DNA from: Otis tarda
Lineage: Eukaryota > Chordata > Aves > Otidiformes > Otididae
Assembly: GCA_026413225.1 (NCBI GenBank)
Contig: CM048552.1
Span: 162,576,053-162,640,052 of the forward strand
Length of the DNA: 64,000 nt
Reading direction: 5' to 3'
The position numbers were made by a program, and so were the translations under genes. Under the pieces are notes generated by a model that did no database searches, was not told the DNA's origin, and saw only the letters and a program-made list of their open reading frames with translations. Below, one piece after another: positions 1 to 14,800 of the stretch (its first letter is position 1; each line of letters starts with the position of its first letter).

Positions 1-3000
1 TCCTTTTAAAAACTCACTTTAATAACTTTTTCAGTGCTGTCCCTAAAAATAAAAGTGCAGGCAAAATTGCGTTTACTTGAGTTGAATGTTCCTTTCTTGT
101 CCTGCCCCCTCTGCTGGTGGATTAGTGCAGGCCCACACTTCATATGGGCTTGGTTCCCAGTAGGCAGCATCTGAAGGCCATATTTTATGGATGAGTGCTA
201 TGAAATTCAGGGGAATTCAGGAGAATCCGTCCTGTGGTATTTAAAATGCATTTTGTTTTTCCTATGCTGTGAATTTTTGGGTTAAATTTCTCATTTAAAA
301 GCAACGCAGACCTTTTGTAACACAGCTAGTAAACCACAGATGATGAGTCTAGTGGTCTTTCAAAGAATCACTTTCTCCTTGAGAGCCTTCATGTTCTGAA
401 CTAAGGGTGCACAATCAGCAGTGTGCTCCCTGTAGTGCCATCCTCACTGGATAAAGGAATGGCTTTGCAGTATAGGAGTAATTGCAGTGGATGTGTGCCA
501 TCCACGCAGTCTCTGGGGAAGAGGGGATCCTACAGGAGATGGATTCACTGACTCAATCACTATTTTGCTCCACAGGAGCAGCATAAAGCAGCTTTATTTT
601 TTTTTTTTTTTTTTTTGGCAGGCAGGAAACCAGGATTCATATGTGTGTCTGTGTTTTGCTTGGGATAATCCATTTAATCTGAATGATAAAATATACATAG
701 GGATTCTAGGTGAGAAAGCAGCTGTGTGTCTTGCTTTATCAATAGATGTGGAAAATAGAGTAAAGAATTTAGTGTTTTACCTTATTTTTTTTATAGCCTC
801 ATAGTACTACATAAGGTGAATGATTCTGCTATATTCCCCTTGAAACTTGGAGCAGGAATGTTTCACTGACCAAGGATTAGAGAAAAGAGAGTGGAGGGAA
901 TTAGTCCATTCTTTGTGATAGTAACAATGGACATTTTTACTTTCAGAGGATCTGTGTCTTTCTTGCATTCTCTAGTGGTAACCCTGAGACCTGGCATTTT
1001 ATTAGCAGAGAGTCCTTTTATAACATAGTCCTGTCTTTGTGAGGTCATGACACTCAGGGGGCTTATCTATTTCTCATGATTTCCTCAGTTGTAGGCTAAT
1101 TTCAGTGACATATTAAAGCCACAAGTGAGTCTGGGAGGGAGGCTCCAGAAGACTCATTAATTTTTTTTTTGAGTCTCATTTATTTATAATATGTATTTTG
1201 TCTTGCATTGTTAACTTGTTTTATGCTCTATTTTAGAAAAAAAAAAAAAACAAACCCAAAGACAGAGATACCTAGAAGCTCACCAGCTATTATAGAAGTT
1301 ATTTGCCATGATATGCAGCACAGAACTGGGCCCAAGTTAGCCCTGTTGTGATAAATAATAGATCTCTGGGACAAAACTAGCAGCAAGGTTTATACATGCA
1401 CGTAACATACAAACAAGTTCTGTGTCAGAAATAGAGAAGTCAAGCCCTGGATCAATATTTGTAAGATAAAAAAATAGAAGGACCTTTACTCTCTACCTCC
1501 TACCATAGTTACAACGAGGATTAGTTTCTATGACATCATTAATATTTCTTAAATATATTTCAGATAGCATTTTTAATATTTTTAAAAATAACTATATAAT
1601 TTGAACTCTGTGGCAGTGGTTGAAATAACTGCCAACCACACTTAATTGAAAGAGAAATACATCAACTTGTTCTTGCTTTTTATCTTTAACTCCTTCAATT
1701 ATTAAGAAACTTAGCAGTTGAGTAAACAAGGTACTGCAGCTGGTTAACTGCCTTAGGGGGATGCTGCAACTGTACGTGAGAAAAAGTGTTTGTATTCTCA
1801 CCCTGCAGACCAAAAAATAAGAAAACCAAATGGTAGGTGGTATTCAGACCAAGATATGCTGTAAGAGGCCTTCATAGTAGTAAATAAAATAAAACAGTTA
1901 CATTACATAGTCTTACAATTTTAACTTTTTTGAGGGGAATGAGACCAGATGTGTAGTCTTCTCGCTACAGTGTCAGGGAAAAACTTACTTTAAATTGGCA
2001 AATTTATTTTTAGTTTCTGTGTATGCAAGGAGAGGCAAAATTTGGGCGCATGTAATTTCTCCCGTATGCACTCTTCACTCGAACTGCGAACAGAGCAAGG
2101 CACTCTCCCTCCATAAGGCTGGGTGTTTCGACTGCATTCAGCTGTGATTTTCAAAGCAACCCTCTCAATAAATATCAAAGTTCACAATGTCTCTTGGTCT
2201 AGCACAGTGGTTAAGGAAGGGCTCTTCTGAAATTGAAAGAGTAGGTAGAAACAAACTCTTAATAAAGAAAACTGAGGGAGTATTTCTTAGGTGTTACATC
2301 TTCTAGTAGAGTAGTTTTCTGTTTAAATTAGTGTCTAGTACCTGAAAAAGCACAAGTGGTTAGCAGTATTGCATTATGATGAGTGATGCTATCTGCATTT
2401 CAAATCCCCTTCCCTAGAAGGAGAGGGACAGGAAGAGAGAAGGAAATTCCTCTTAATGCAAAGCTTGGATAGCAGCTTTATATGTATGTAGTTATACAGG
2501 TCACTGCCTTCCATATTTTTATGGTAGGAAATCTTCATAAACCATGCTGTACTTGCTCTGCTGCTCAGAAATATACAGTAAATCCCCTAGAGACTATACT
2601 AAATTTCTAGGACAGGTATGCCTATTGCAAAATGTGATTGGATTTTTAATATTCTCAAAATCTTCTAATGTACTTTGATTAACACTGAGCCTTCTTGGAC
2701 TTGTCTGTATGTTCTAGAAGTTAAATGAGGCATTGTATTTGCATATACTAGTCCCTGCATTTCCCCGGCTTACCTCAGCTGGAATCCTCATTATTCGGGT
2801 AATGTAGCTTCCTGTCATGTTTGGGAGGGATTCTTGTCACGCAGAATTAATTCACACACTCTGCTCATATGGGGTCTTTGAGCAAAAGATAGGCCTTTTT
2901 ATATTAGTGTGAGCTTTTTTTTTGTCTTCATATCTTTTCTTCAGTAGAAGTGAGTGCAGTGATATGTAAGAGAGGTTGGGATTTTCACTGAGTAGCTGGG

Positions 3001-3810
3001 AAGAAGCAGCAAGTGGGACAAAAAGAGAGCTCCCAGGCGTAAGACTACTTTTTGATTCCAGATGACTGCTTCTGCCATGTCCTGATTTTGTATGAAGGTG
3101 TGATTTGTGGTGTACATCATCTCCTGCTCTCCTGTTCCTCAGTCTCCATGGAAGAGAAAAAGATGGGTATCTGAGCTAGGACTGAGTAGCGGCATCTTCC
3201 TGATCCAAAAGAGTGGAAAACAAGCACCTCAGAGAACAAAGAGCCCATCAGATAACTCTGGAAGTAGCCTGTCACCTTGATCTGTCTTGTTGCCCATAGT
3301 ATTAACAAAAGCAAAATCCTCAGTGTCTATTTCCTTCCCAGGAGTATTGAAGTAAATAATGAAAGTAACTTTGTTCATTCTGGTATTTTAGTGAAAATCT
3401 TATTGCTTCCTGAAAAGAGACCAGTGTGATAGCTGGATTTGGAGGTTACGAACTGAAATTTAACCAAGAGTAGAAGAGGAAAAGAACAGACTGAATTTTT
3501 GCTTTATGTAATCCCCCCAACTGGCACATTGTACATTCACAATTTAAAAGCACTTCTGAGCAATATTTTAAAAAAGAAAAAAAAAGCACATAAAACTTAG
3601 ATGCTTATAGAAAAAAAAATTCTATATATATATCCTTGAAAGAGTTGATGTTTTTTCAAATGAAACACATTCTGTAAAAGTTACTTTTTTTTTTTTGAAA
3701 AACATGGTCTTTTTCAAGGTAGAGCACTCATTCATGAGGCATCCACATAAACAAAGAATGATATAAAAGACTTAAAATTATTATTTGCATAAGAAATGTC
3801 TCATAAATTT
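1..3810. other. AT-rich sequence, no gene recognised
   Basis: No open frame resembles a known protein and no transposon end was recognised. It holds a run of 20 T at 597-616 and of 14 A at 1237-1250. A slightly CpG-richer patch lies at about 2040-2130, but nothing in it is recognisable. Short open frames here have biased, low-complexity translations and no supporting signals. Confidence 0.55.
597..616. repeat. poly-T tract (20 T)
   Basis: Uninterrupted homopolymer of T. No retrotransposed gene body is recognisable next to it, so it is treated as simple sequence rather than as the tail of a retrocopy. Confidence 0.85.
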
Positions 3811-3854
3811 AGATAGATAAATAGATAGATAGAAAGAAAGTCGGATAGATAGGT
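3811..3854. repeat. (GATA)n imperfect tetranucleotide repeat
   Basis: Repeats of agat/gata interrupted by aaat, agaaagaaag and tcg, so this is a decayed GATA microsatellite with an AGAA patch. Confidence 0.8.
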
Positions 3855-6800
3855 AACTTGAAAATGCAAAATATTGTATTCCAAGTAGAACTATATTAGA
3901 AGACATTTTTGTGATTTAAAAAAAAAATCTGTTCTCTGTAATGTGGCATGAGCTTAATTCAGCTAGCAGATGTTCTTTCTCAGGCATTACTCTGTGAAAG
4001 GGTAGCTTTCAAATTTCTGTTTTGTGGTAAGATGAAGATGTTTATCTCTGAACTCTGCAGAGAAGGAGGACTGAAGCAATACCTCTGTGAGGGCTTGTCA
4101 CAGTCTTATGCCAGGTTGACTTGGTTTTATTTTAATGCTCTTCTTCAGATGAGATTCTAAAAAAATGGTCTTTGAGGCCTAAGAAATTAATCTTGTTTTT
4201 TCTCCAAAGGTAATAGTGAGAAGTCATTTGGAGGAGCTGACCACTGAAGAAGCTTCTTCACTGCTCAGGATCTGGGTCCCTTGACGGGTATGCAGCAGGG
4301 AACATCCCCAAATCTGCCTAGGTAAGCACTAAGATTTTGCCTGTGCTCTGAAGGAAGCTCTGCTAATATAACACTAATACCTCATTGGCACCATATCCTT
4401 TCCCAGATGGTGTTATTCTTAGCCTAACCAGGTAAAAGAAGCTGAAGACTGTGTGCCACTACAGTCGGTTCAAACAAATTGGGTGTCTGCTGCTAAATAG
4501 GACGATCAGAGAAAGATCCATGACCTCAAAGCCTATAGAACTGCAGATATATAGTTGGACTGATCTAGCATAGGTCTGGAGAGAAAATGAAAAAATAGTT
4601 TAGATGACAGAGTATATATACCCTATATATACTATAGATGCTTGAAACCTCTCCTTGGACTTCTCCTTAGAGTGTGGACATATCTATAGGGGCTGCCCAA
4701 TAACCAAATGGCACAACAACCTAAAGTTATCTTTGCTCACTATTTTGGAAGTTGGATGTACTAATAGGATTTAAAGCTAGAATTATATTTATATATTAAG
4801 AGAAATATGCAAGCATTGAAGAAAAAGTGCAGTGGTTCGTACTTTCACTATGATGCTTATAGTGGTTACTCACACATTGTCTCTCAGCAGTACCAAAACC
4901 TCTAAAGTTATAAGCTCATTTTCTCTGTGCTGTTTGAATCTCTGTTTTCCTGTTTACAACAAGTTGAAAATGTGATTGAAAATGTGGTCTATTTTTCAAA
5001 CAATGGACTTACATTTATTTTTATAGTACATGTATGCTGTCATCCTTTTTTATTGATATGTATTTAAGTAAATTGTGGTTTGATTTCAGAAGTAGGTCTA
5101 AATGGTAAAGACAATCTAATAATCTATTTTTTTTTGTTTAAATTTTGGTTCAAGTAGAAAACCTGCAGTATTTTCTTCTTACAGTAGATGGCAGAGGTAG
5201 ACTACATATTTCTTTGCCATTTAATTTTGTCAGTATCTGAACAGAAGGGTTATCCTGTTTTCTGAAAAGCTGTATTAGTGTTTAGGTTCATCTGCATTTT
5301 AAAAATCTTATTTCTTCCTACACAATTCTGTTTTAAACACCACTAAACTGTTACAATGCTGAAAAATAATAATAAAAAATAAATCACAGGTTAGAAAGAA
5401 AATGGATTGGAATTAAATGATTTCTGCTGTGTTAACCTTGAAGTCAAACTTGTTTGTTTCTTATGTTTTCATTTTTCTGGAGTTAAGTAAGAGCAAACGC
5501 TTCTGTAAAAGAACAGTCACTTTCATATACAACAAGCACTATGCCAGATCTAGCATGCAATATGTTGGCTGAATTTCTTCGAGTATTTTTATGCAACAAT
5601 GCAGGATCTCTGTTGATTAGAACTGAGTTGCAGTCACAGAATTTTAAAGAACAGATTAAGGTATTAGACATGTATTTTCAGTGGCAGCTAATGGAGACAT
5701 GGCAGACATTGTACGTGTCTTGCTGAGCCATAGATGCCCTCACAGAAGAACGTAATTCTTATGTATTCTGAAAGACCAAGAAATCAAGAAAAAGTGAATC
5801 AGTCTGAAAAACAATAAGGGTTAGTACTAATATGAATGACAGGAAAGAACCATGGACACTAGGTTTTTGAAATCTGTTAAAGAATGTTTTTCTAGTAGAG
5901 ATATTAACATTTGCCTGCAGCTGCAGCTTTTAATTTATTCCAGCTTTGTCAGACTCTTGCAGTGTGGGCTGTTCTATTATTTTTTATATGTGCCCTTACG
6001 TTGTGCTTATCATCATAATACCTGAGTGCCTTATGGTAGTACATTGAATAATTAACGTCCACTATATATTTGTACTGTCAGCTTCTCCCAAGGAGACAAC
6101 CGTGCGTGAGAGTTTCTTTTGGCAATTAAAGCAATGCACAGACACACAGTGATATGTGCTAGAGAGGGTACACTCCAAGAAATATGCCTTGTAATTAGAG
6201 CAATATGATGATTTTTTCATTCCTGTGGTATGACTACTACTTTTTTTTTGTTAGCTGTATTTTCTGTACATTTGAGTCTTTTGCAAAAGGGTGAAGCACC
6301 ATGTCTCAGAAGAATAGGTTTATAGAAATTTTAACTCTTGTGTGTGAATACAGAAATAGTGGATGCTTATTTAATAAACTTGCCATGGAATCAGTAGAAT
6401 TGCAATGGGAATTGGAACGAACTCCTCTATTGTACTTTATACAATTTATATTTCATTAATTGTTGCTGTCTTACACCAATATTCTTCAGATAATTATTTA
6501 AAATTCTACTGCAGGAAGCAAGTATGTTATTTTGAAAATGCATTCAGTTTTCTTTTTTTTTTTTCTTTCATTATTCCTTCTGTCCTTGCTCATCAGATGG
6601 TTATATTATCACAGTAGCCAAGGATGATACATTTGTATGACTGCTATTGCTGAGAACCAAGGATATATTTATGCATGATAAATTCTTCTTGTTTAGGTAA
6701 CAGCCTGATCACTTTATATAACAATTACCACTGCAAATGGAGTGGATGAGAACTCCTCCCATGCAACCAAGATCAAAATCTGTTCAAGTAGAGATGCTGG

Positions 6801-8559
6801 ATCCTGTTCAAACCTATTTAATATTTTACTCTAATTACATTAAAAATAAATTAAAAAAGAGCATGTTGTCCCTCTTCTTACAGACTTTACATACTTTACA
6901 CTCTTCACGATATCTTCTTCCTTTCCAAATTACAAATGATTTCATTTGATCTGATTCTTAATAATATTTAATATTAGTTGAATGTATTTGTCTATCAGTT
7001 ATCAAAGTTTTGCAATACCAGGTAGAAAAGAATAGCAAATTCTGTGATCCTTTGTATGCTTTATTCCCATTAGAGGGCTTTTCGGAGTCTGGAATCACTA
7101 TCTAATTATGTTCCTTCAGCTAACGAACAAAGAAGAAAATCTCTTGTTTGTCCCTTGTAAGAAAAATGGAATAACTTAATCAGTTGTTTTGTCTTCTGTT
7201 TTCTCTTACAGTTAATTTTTTTTTTGTATTATCATAGAATCTTAAGAATCACAGTCCCAGTATTCCCACTATGCACAGTACTTTAAAGACAAACAAAAAA
7301 TCATTCTCAGAGCCTACAATCAGTATCTAAAATAAGGAACATGAAGTTAATTTGTATAAAGAAAAATAAGAATTATCTTTTGAATGTCAAATTGTTTTTA
7401 TGCCCTGTAAAGGCTGAAATATGGATTTATAGCTTCTAAAGCACATTTTAAATTTAATTACAAGAATGCACTGCAATCCTGGCTTTTCATTCATCCACAG
7501 AATGGAAAAACAAACCCACTAAAACCCACACAGTGGAAATGATGTCTATAATAATGCTAAACCTTCCTTCATGAGCCACTTAGGCTGAGAGGTTGCCTGT
7601 CATCTCTGTTTCTTGGCACCTCTGCTGACTATCTACTGGGATGCTGGGGTCTTCTTAGGATTAAAAATTTCCATGAACAATAGTGGGATAGCTGGATCCT
7701 TTCTTGTAACCATAAGATAGCCTTGAGAAGAAAATAAAATAATAATTGTAGTCTATATTTCCATCTCAACATCTTTTATGACACTTGTAAAAACTGGCCA
7801 AGTGCATTAATACTTGCCCCCAAAGATAAAGGATTTGATCTAGTTCTTGGACTTCATTTATTTTCTTAATTAAATACATATTAATATTGTGGTGCATTAT
7901 TTACATTTGCATTCTGCTTCTTTTGTTTTGGACTACTGTGCAATGGTTTCTCATTTTTATTTGCCTAACTTTATTTAGGTCCTACGTTTAACTGTGTCTC
8001 CATTTGTATTCATATACTAAAATGATACTGCCAGCAGTAATTAGAGATTGTGAAAATAAATTGGAATGATGCGATTTATTTCAAATTAAACACTGAGATT
8101 CCTGTAGATCTAGTCCATCTGCTTTGACTCAGCACAGTCATGCTAATTTAATTCTGCTCACTGTATTTAAATTCTGAATGTATTTTATTCATGGTCATCC
8201 TTCAAGCAAGAAGATAATTGCTAGTGAAGCTGAAAACATCTTGGGCTATTATTCTGAATTAGGTCTTGGAAAGTGCTTCAGATATTGACACAGGTCTTTT
8301 TTTGTTGTTTTACTTTGTTTTGGTTTTTTTTAAGACATCTTATGCATTGTTCTGCTAGGCAGGACAATTACATTGCATGGATGTCTACTCAGGATAGTCA
8401 GTTCAGCAGACTGTGTGTAGATGTCTAAATTGCAAATAGAAATAGTCTTTGACTTCCACTTAAGGGCAGGGTGAGCCCAAATTGCTGAACTCCCTGCTTC
8501 CTCTGCAGTTCACAGTGGACTGTAGGCTTGCTTTCACATGTTGTGGATGTGAAATGAAT
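3855..8559. other. AT-rich sequence, no gene recognised
   Basis: No gene or transposon was recognised. One small perfect AT hairpin sits at 4611-4633 (10-bp arms, 3-nt loop ccc). Several poly-T and poly-A runs of 8-13 nt occur. A weak CR1-like string near 7233-7262 was not convincing. Confidence 0.55.
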
Positions 8560-8620
8560 TCAATGGTAGAGATGACCTGGAAGTCACATATAGTCCAAGT
8601 CCCAGGACCTCATCACAAAG
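8560..8620 (-). repeat. possible ancient CR1 3' scrap
   Basis: The stretch with gacctggaagtcacatatag followed by tccaag resembles the complement of the CR1 3' region, where other copies in this window read gacctttaaaggtcatatag then tccaac. No (attctatg)n tail is visible. The match is short and diverged and could be coincidence. Confidence 0.3.
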
Positions 8621-8844
8621 GTATAAATAATATATATAATTACAATATAAATAATACTTGTTTTTTGTGTATTTTCAGAAAGACACATTATTTGTTTACA
8701 GCATAAAGAAAAGTAAAATATGCTCATCCAAAAGTCGTTTGAAGCAACCAAAGACAGTTATGCTAACAAGAAGGAAAAAATGAAGATCAAGTTTGAAGAT
8801 AACTGCAATGCTGTGTGAACAATAAAACCGTTTTGCCCAGCATA

Positions 8845-8878
8845 TGTGTGTGAGTGTGTGTGTGTGTGTGTGTGTGTA
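8845..8878. repeat. (TG)n microsatellite
   Basis: About 17 TG dinucleotides with one GAG interruption near the left end. Confidence 0.9.
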
Positions 8879-11800
8879 CAGGAGCTGGGAAGAGGTGGGG
8901 ATGGAACTGGGAAGATTTTCAGAATCACTGAGAGAAAAATGCTGTTGTAAAAATTGAGTGGCAGAGGCAGAGACTGGTAAGCTTATTACACTCTTCAGAC
9001 TGTCATAGAAAATATAAGGTACTGCAAGGATGAGATGGGGATATTTTCTTCCTGTCCTGAGGGAAGCTATTCCACTGACAGAAATAAAATATGGGCCATG
9101 GACCACTGAGAGAGAGAATGGCTGTGGTCTTGTAGCCAGACCATGTGGATAGAATTTTTTTTTCCACTGGGAAAGGTGAGACAAGGCTCCAGCCCCAGAA
9201 TTGCTCTGGGAACCATCTGTGTGTTCTGAATTAAAGAGTTAGTGGATACAGTGCAGAAACAGACTGCAGAATCTGGGTAAAAATAGAATATTTCCCTTTT
9301 GTTGTCTGTTGCTGTTGACTGGCCTGGGTTTCTGATGGTTTTCACTCTCTTCAGAAGTCAGGCCTTAACTATCAAAATGACACTTAAGATTCACAAAGGA
9401 TTTAAAGGAATTTTTTTTTTTAAGTTTTTAGTTTTACTTGTCTGTATGTAAATTTGATATTCTAAAATACCTGTTTGTTTAAAAGTAGGCATACTAAAGC
9501 TTTAATTCACTAAACTATGTTCATGAAGACCCAGATTTGGCCTACCTGAATTTAGACAAGTAACATTTGGGTGCCAGGGGTGCATGATCTCTCTACAGTC
9601 AACAGAGAGAGACATTTCCACAGGACAGCTCAGCCCAGGTAAAATCTGAATTGACCTATGGAAATTCCTCCTTGCTGACAAGAGAGGAAACACAGAATAA
9701 TTACCCATTTACATTTAGGAGCCTGAAATGAAGTGGAAGGAATCTGAGCCAAATGTATTAATATTTTTTTTTTTTTCATCACAGCTATTATTAAGCACTA
9801 CTCAGCCCTGGTTTCAGATATTCAGTCCACTAAGAAATAGTCAGAAAACCCTGAGAAGGGAAAGAAGGGAAGCCAATTCTTTTTGCATAGCACTCTTAGC
9901 TGATGCATTTGTGCCAAACTCATCATTACTATGAGAAGCAGCAGTCTCTCTTAGGAATTGAAAGTCTTTCTTGGCTTTTGGCAGGCATGTAAAGCTAGAA
10001 TTTCAATGTATTTATTCTACTATTGGAGAGAAATTGCCTTCACTTTCTTCTGGCACAAGATGTAATTGGTTATGCAATACAAGTCAGAAGAGCCACATAT
10101 ACATGCCTGCAGAGTATTCTTCAGTTTGGAAGCTATAATGGTGCTCTACAAGGGTTTTCAGTTGACAGTTTGTTTCCCTCAATTGCCATATAAATTATGA
10201 TAATAGTGGTAAGTGGATCCTTAGATTCTTGATATTTACATCCATTAAATTTTAAGTCTGCTGCAGACTTTAGAGCACACAAATCTTCTTAGCAATCAAG
10301 TCCAACTGTTCGGAGTTTAAAAAGAGCTTTATTTTAAGTCTCAGCAAACATATTTATATAATTTATTTAAGTGTGGTGGCATCTAGAGATACCATATTGG
10401 TTACTATTACTGTTAGTTGTTGTTATTATTATTAATTATCAAGTACAAGAATAGATTGTAATGCTTTGCTGAGTTCTTATATGCATAGAGATCCTACTGG
10501 CATCAGTTGTTGTCTGTTATTATTGTCATCAATTATCATGATAAACGATATGTTGAAAAACATTTCAAGAGCATTTAGATTCCCCAGCTGAGTTCACAGT
10601 TTCATTTCTGCCATGCTCTACAAAAAACACATAACAACAGAATATGTCTTTCTTTACATGAGAGTGGACGTGAAACATATAAAGCTGCAGGCCTGATCTG
10701 ATTAGGAGAGGAAGACTTTCAGGTAGTACAAACTTAATTCTTAATTTTAGTTGACTAAGGCCATGATTTAAAAAAATGAAAGTCACTCCAGCTTTAGCAG
10801 AGGTTTAGTTCTGTCTTTTCTGCACTGTTCCAGAAAATAGCAGATAATTATTAATTCGCTTTCTATTTTACTCACTTTAAAATATATTAATTCAGCAATA
10901 TGCTTTTAGTTTGACTACCTATACAGGTCCACTGGTATAAGATCTAACAATTTTCAGCAGTCAAACTATTGGTCAGGTGTAGGAAAAAAAAAAAAAGAAA
11001 TATTGAAAAAAAAAAAACCCTTGAAATGTTCTGAATATCTCCTCAAGTGAGACAGTATTAATTCATTGGAACTGAGTGAGCCTGTGGAGGATCTGGCTCA
11101 GTGTGGTTATTTGGCAAGTTAGTGACTTTTTTTTTTAATCTTTTGTGTTCACAAAGAACATGGAAAAAAAAAAGATTTAACCTGTAATAATAATACCTAT
11201 AAATTAACTTATATTCAGACATAGTATGAAACAGTAGTAATTAGGATTTTAAAAATAAACCATGAGTAATGAAAGCAAGATCCCTCATCACAGATTGATC
11301 ATAGATGATGTAAGTTGTTTTTCTGACTTGTTATAATATAAAAGAGGAAACGGAGCCACATCCTATTAAACATAAATCAATAAATGTTTCCTTTTTCTGT
11401 TCCTCAAAAAAGTCCTTTCTGAAGATTTAAAGAAGCCTCAGGTTTGATCTTCTGTTTATTTGCCTCTTTTGCAATGCCCGTCTCCCTTTGTTTCCCTTTT
11501 CATTTCCACCTGGCTCCTGAAAATGAGCAATTGCAGTTTTTAGTGATTATTTTTAAACCGAGTTAGAAATAACCAATTATTCCCGAAATTAAATTAAATA
11601 ATTTTTATGGGCTATGGCAAAGTACAAGTTGCTTTAATTTTACTTCCTTATTCAACAGCATAGTCTGGGAAAGTAAAAGTTTGAGAGACATCTTGCATTT
11701 TAACAGCAAAATGCTGTAGTCTGTATCAGATGGGTACAGCTTGTACAGTGACCTCCTGCAAGATACATGTCTCAGCTCAGCACTGGAAATGTTTCATTTG

Positions 11801-14800
11801 CATAGATATTCACCTTATTGATTGCAGCAGAAAAGGCAACAGCTAATAAATGTTATAAAAGTCAGTGCTGCTCAGATGAATACTTGTTTTTACCCTGCAT
11901 GAAAGCTCAGTTGGAGCTTCTGTGATAGAGCTAGCCTCAGAAAACATTTGTCTCACAAGCGTTTTGTACAAAATCTGCATGAAGTGATATAGAAAACCAA
12001 AGGAAGTCAGAGCTTTATGTTTATGACAGTGAGACAGCACTATAATTTGAAAATGCTCCCAATAAAATGGGAATGTACTTTCCTTGATCTGACATCTTCA
12101 AAACATTTTTTGGCTATTGTACTTTATAGATATCCTGTGGCATGACACATACATTTTTTGTCTGCATCACAGTTGCAACAAATTTACATTTCCTGCAGGT
12201 TTTAGAGCATTCAGAAAGATATTATGCCTTACCCCATGCCTTGCTGCCTTTTATTACCTTATCTGGCAGTTGAAAAGGATGTCCTGTGTCTGTACATATA
12301 ACAGGCTTTGAATCTCAGATTCACATAAGAAATCTCAGAGGATATTGGATAATTTTTTTTAAATGCATATTATCGCCATTGTCTGTAAGATTCTCAATGG
12401 TGGGAAAGTAATGCTTCTTAGAAACACACTTCTAAGGTGTTTCTGTTGTAGCAATTCATACTGCCAAATAAAGCCATAGGTGAATGGAATTCGCTTCATC
12501 TGTACTTTTTTTAAACACCTGAAAGTTAGATGCTAAAATTTGAGCTAGTCAGTCTAGGCTCCCCTGTCAGGCAAGTAAAAAAGATATGTACCTCCTAAGG
12601 CTGATTCATTCCTAAGGAGTGTTTAAGGTAGATCTCTTGAATTGCCTAGAAGCATGTCTTTTTCCTAGCAAGGCAGCCTCTGGCATGAGAAGTGAATGCA
12701 ACTTTTTCAAGTCTGAAGTGAGTTATGTTGAACCTGTCCTTAAATGCTTCTAGACTTAGATATCTGAAGGCACCAGCAACTTAAAATGGTACAAGGGATC
12801 ATGTGAGTACTCCTTGCCTACTTCCTGTCAAATATACGGGAGTGTAGACAGCTGATAAAGATGATTTTACGCTTTGGCTATTTTTTTTTTTTTTTTTTCT
12901 GAAGTGGGATAAGGAGCTGTCACAGAGAGTTCTCACCTCTGGTCTTCTAGGACTAGTAAGTGCAAATGGGTGTTTGCAAGTGGCAAGGGCTCAAGTGCTT
13001 GTTTGTCTAGTGGGGATTTTGAAAGAATAGTTTGAGGTAGGGGTGTGTGTATGTGCTTATGTATAAAACAGTGGCAGTTTAAAACAAAACAAGAACAATA
13101 TAAATTATGTAAGTTATCACAACAATACTAACTCCTGGAGGATATTTAATGGTTATATGTCAGAAACCCCCAAAATGACCATGATCAAGGTTAAAGGACG
13201 TTATTGCTTTCTCCTTTTTTTGCCTTTTCTCATGGCTAGCCCATGCTGCCCTATGCCTGTTTCTATGAACTTGGGGACAGTAGGCACTCAGCAGCACTGA
13301 GGTCTACAACACAGGTGCATGAAAGCATGGGAACTCCATAGTGCTGTCACTTAACATGCTTTTTTCAACACCAAAAATCTGTCCTTCGATTTCATCATAA
13401 AAAGGAGGGTCAAAGCACACAGTTACAGGATAAATTATCATAAATCACCTCATGCATGAAATCACAGGATAAATGGGGTAGCAGGAGCAAGCAACTCACT
13501 AGTTTTTGTGCTCAGCCAGTGTTGTTGCATACTCATCTCTGTGACTTTGGGAGTAGCCAGGGGAATCCCCACTGAGGTCTATTGCCTCTGTGCTGCTATG
13601 TGCTTCCTCTTGTGATGTGTCACGGTGCTGGCATTGGTGCTAGCATGTGCCATCTGCTCTTAGCCCGAGAGGGAAATGAAACTTAACAAGATTTTACTGA
13701 GGGCGATGAAGTTCTCTGATGGGGGTGGATCCCATTACACCCAGGATAAGAGACACATATGAGTTACAAACCATTCTGTGGTAACAGCTTTTTTGAGTGC
13801 TGCACCTGTTTCCAACATACTGATTTAAGTGCATCTTTATCCTGGACAAAACTGTGGAAGATGCATTACTAGCAAAAAATGGTAAATAGATTTGCAAGTC
13901 TAAAGGGACAAGCGAAGAACAATGCTCAGCCAGAATATGAAGGACCTGATCCAGGGCTAATTCTTTGGACAGTCTAGTAGAATTCACTGGAGACTAGATA
14001 ATTCTCAAATTAACAAGTATATGAGTAGAGAGAGAGGAGTGCTGAATTCAAAAATTAAATCTAGGTTTTCTCAATTTCAGCGTAGTGTCTAAACTAGCAG
14101 ACTTACTCTTCCTTTCCAATTAAACATCTGGTTTCTGCAACTGGAAGTACATTTTATTGATACCTATGAGGAAAGTTGGTAACTTTCCAACACTTTTCCA
14201 TTAAAAAAAAGCTGTGAACACAGTTGTTGTGTCATGCTTTTTTTTTTTTGTCAAGTTTTCTTATCTTTGAATATATAACTGCTTTATAGTAAAGTAAGAT
14301 ATTAAATGACATGAGATCAAAGTTTTTACTATTTGTTCTGCATCAAGGGAGAATGCTATACTGATATAAAAGGTAATCTTTATTTTTATACGTCTGTCTA
14401 TCTTACTGTTCTGCTTATACAACAAACTGTTGAAATAGCAGCAAGTCCCATGTTCAAAAGCAAAAAAAATGAGGAAAAGGCAAAATATTTTTTATTCTTA
14501 TCAAGACTGATAGCTTCCAAAGAGGTATTGCTTTTTTTCATAAGTACTTTATGGTTTTCTCATTATTTTTTTCCCTAGTCTGGGTTTTAGAAACTCAGAG
14601 TTGAAGCCTGTGAAAATCTTCAGTTCTCTTTATATGTTGCTTTTAAAGTTCCTGTAAAAACCCCCTGGTTTTAGGTTTTGCAATAAAGAATAAATTAATT
14701 ATAGATTGTTATATAAATGTGAGAGACAGTACAACTCTTCAGAATGTGATAAAAACCTTTGTTCTCCTTTTCTTTGCAAACAGAAAATGCAAGATGTATT

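Noticed and set aside
1990..2178. CpG-bearing 62-codon minus-strand frame
   Set aside because: No recognisable domain, splice sites or repeat identity; composition alone is not enough.
4611..4633. Perfect AT hairpin
   Set aside because: Made only of alternating TA with a short loop; expected in AT-rich DNA and of little weight.
7233..7262. CR1-like string atcatagaatcttaagaatc
   Set aside because: Only the tail-like part matches and no 3' UTR follows; too short to claim.
8696..9184. 162-codon minus-strand open frame
   Set aside because: Contains a HTHTHTHT stretch made by the (TG)n microsatellite, has no domain and no conserved context. Chance.
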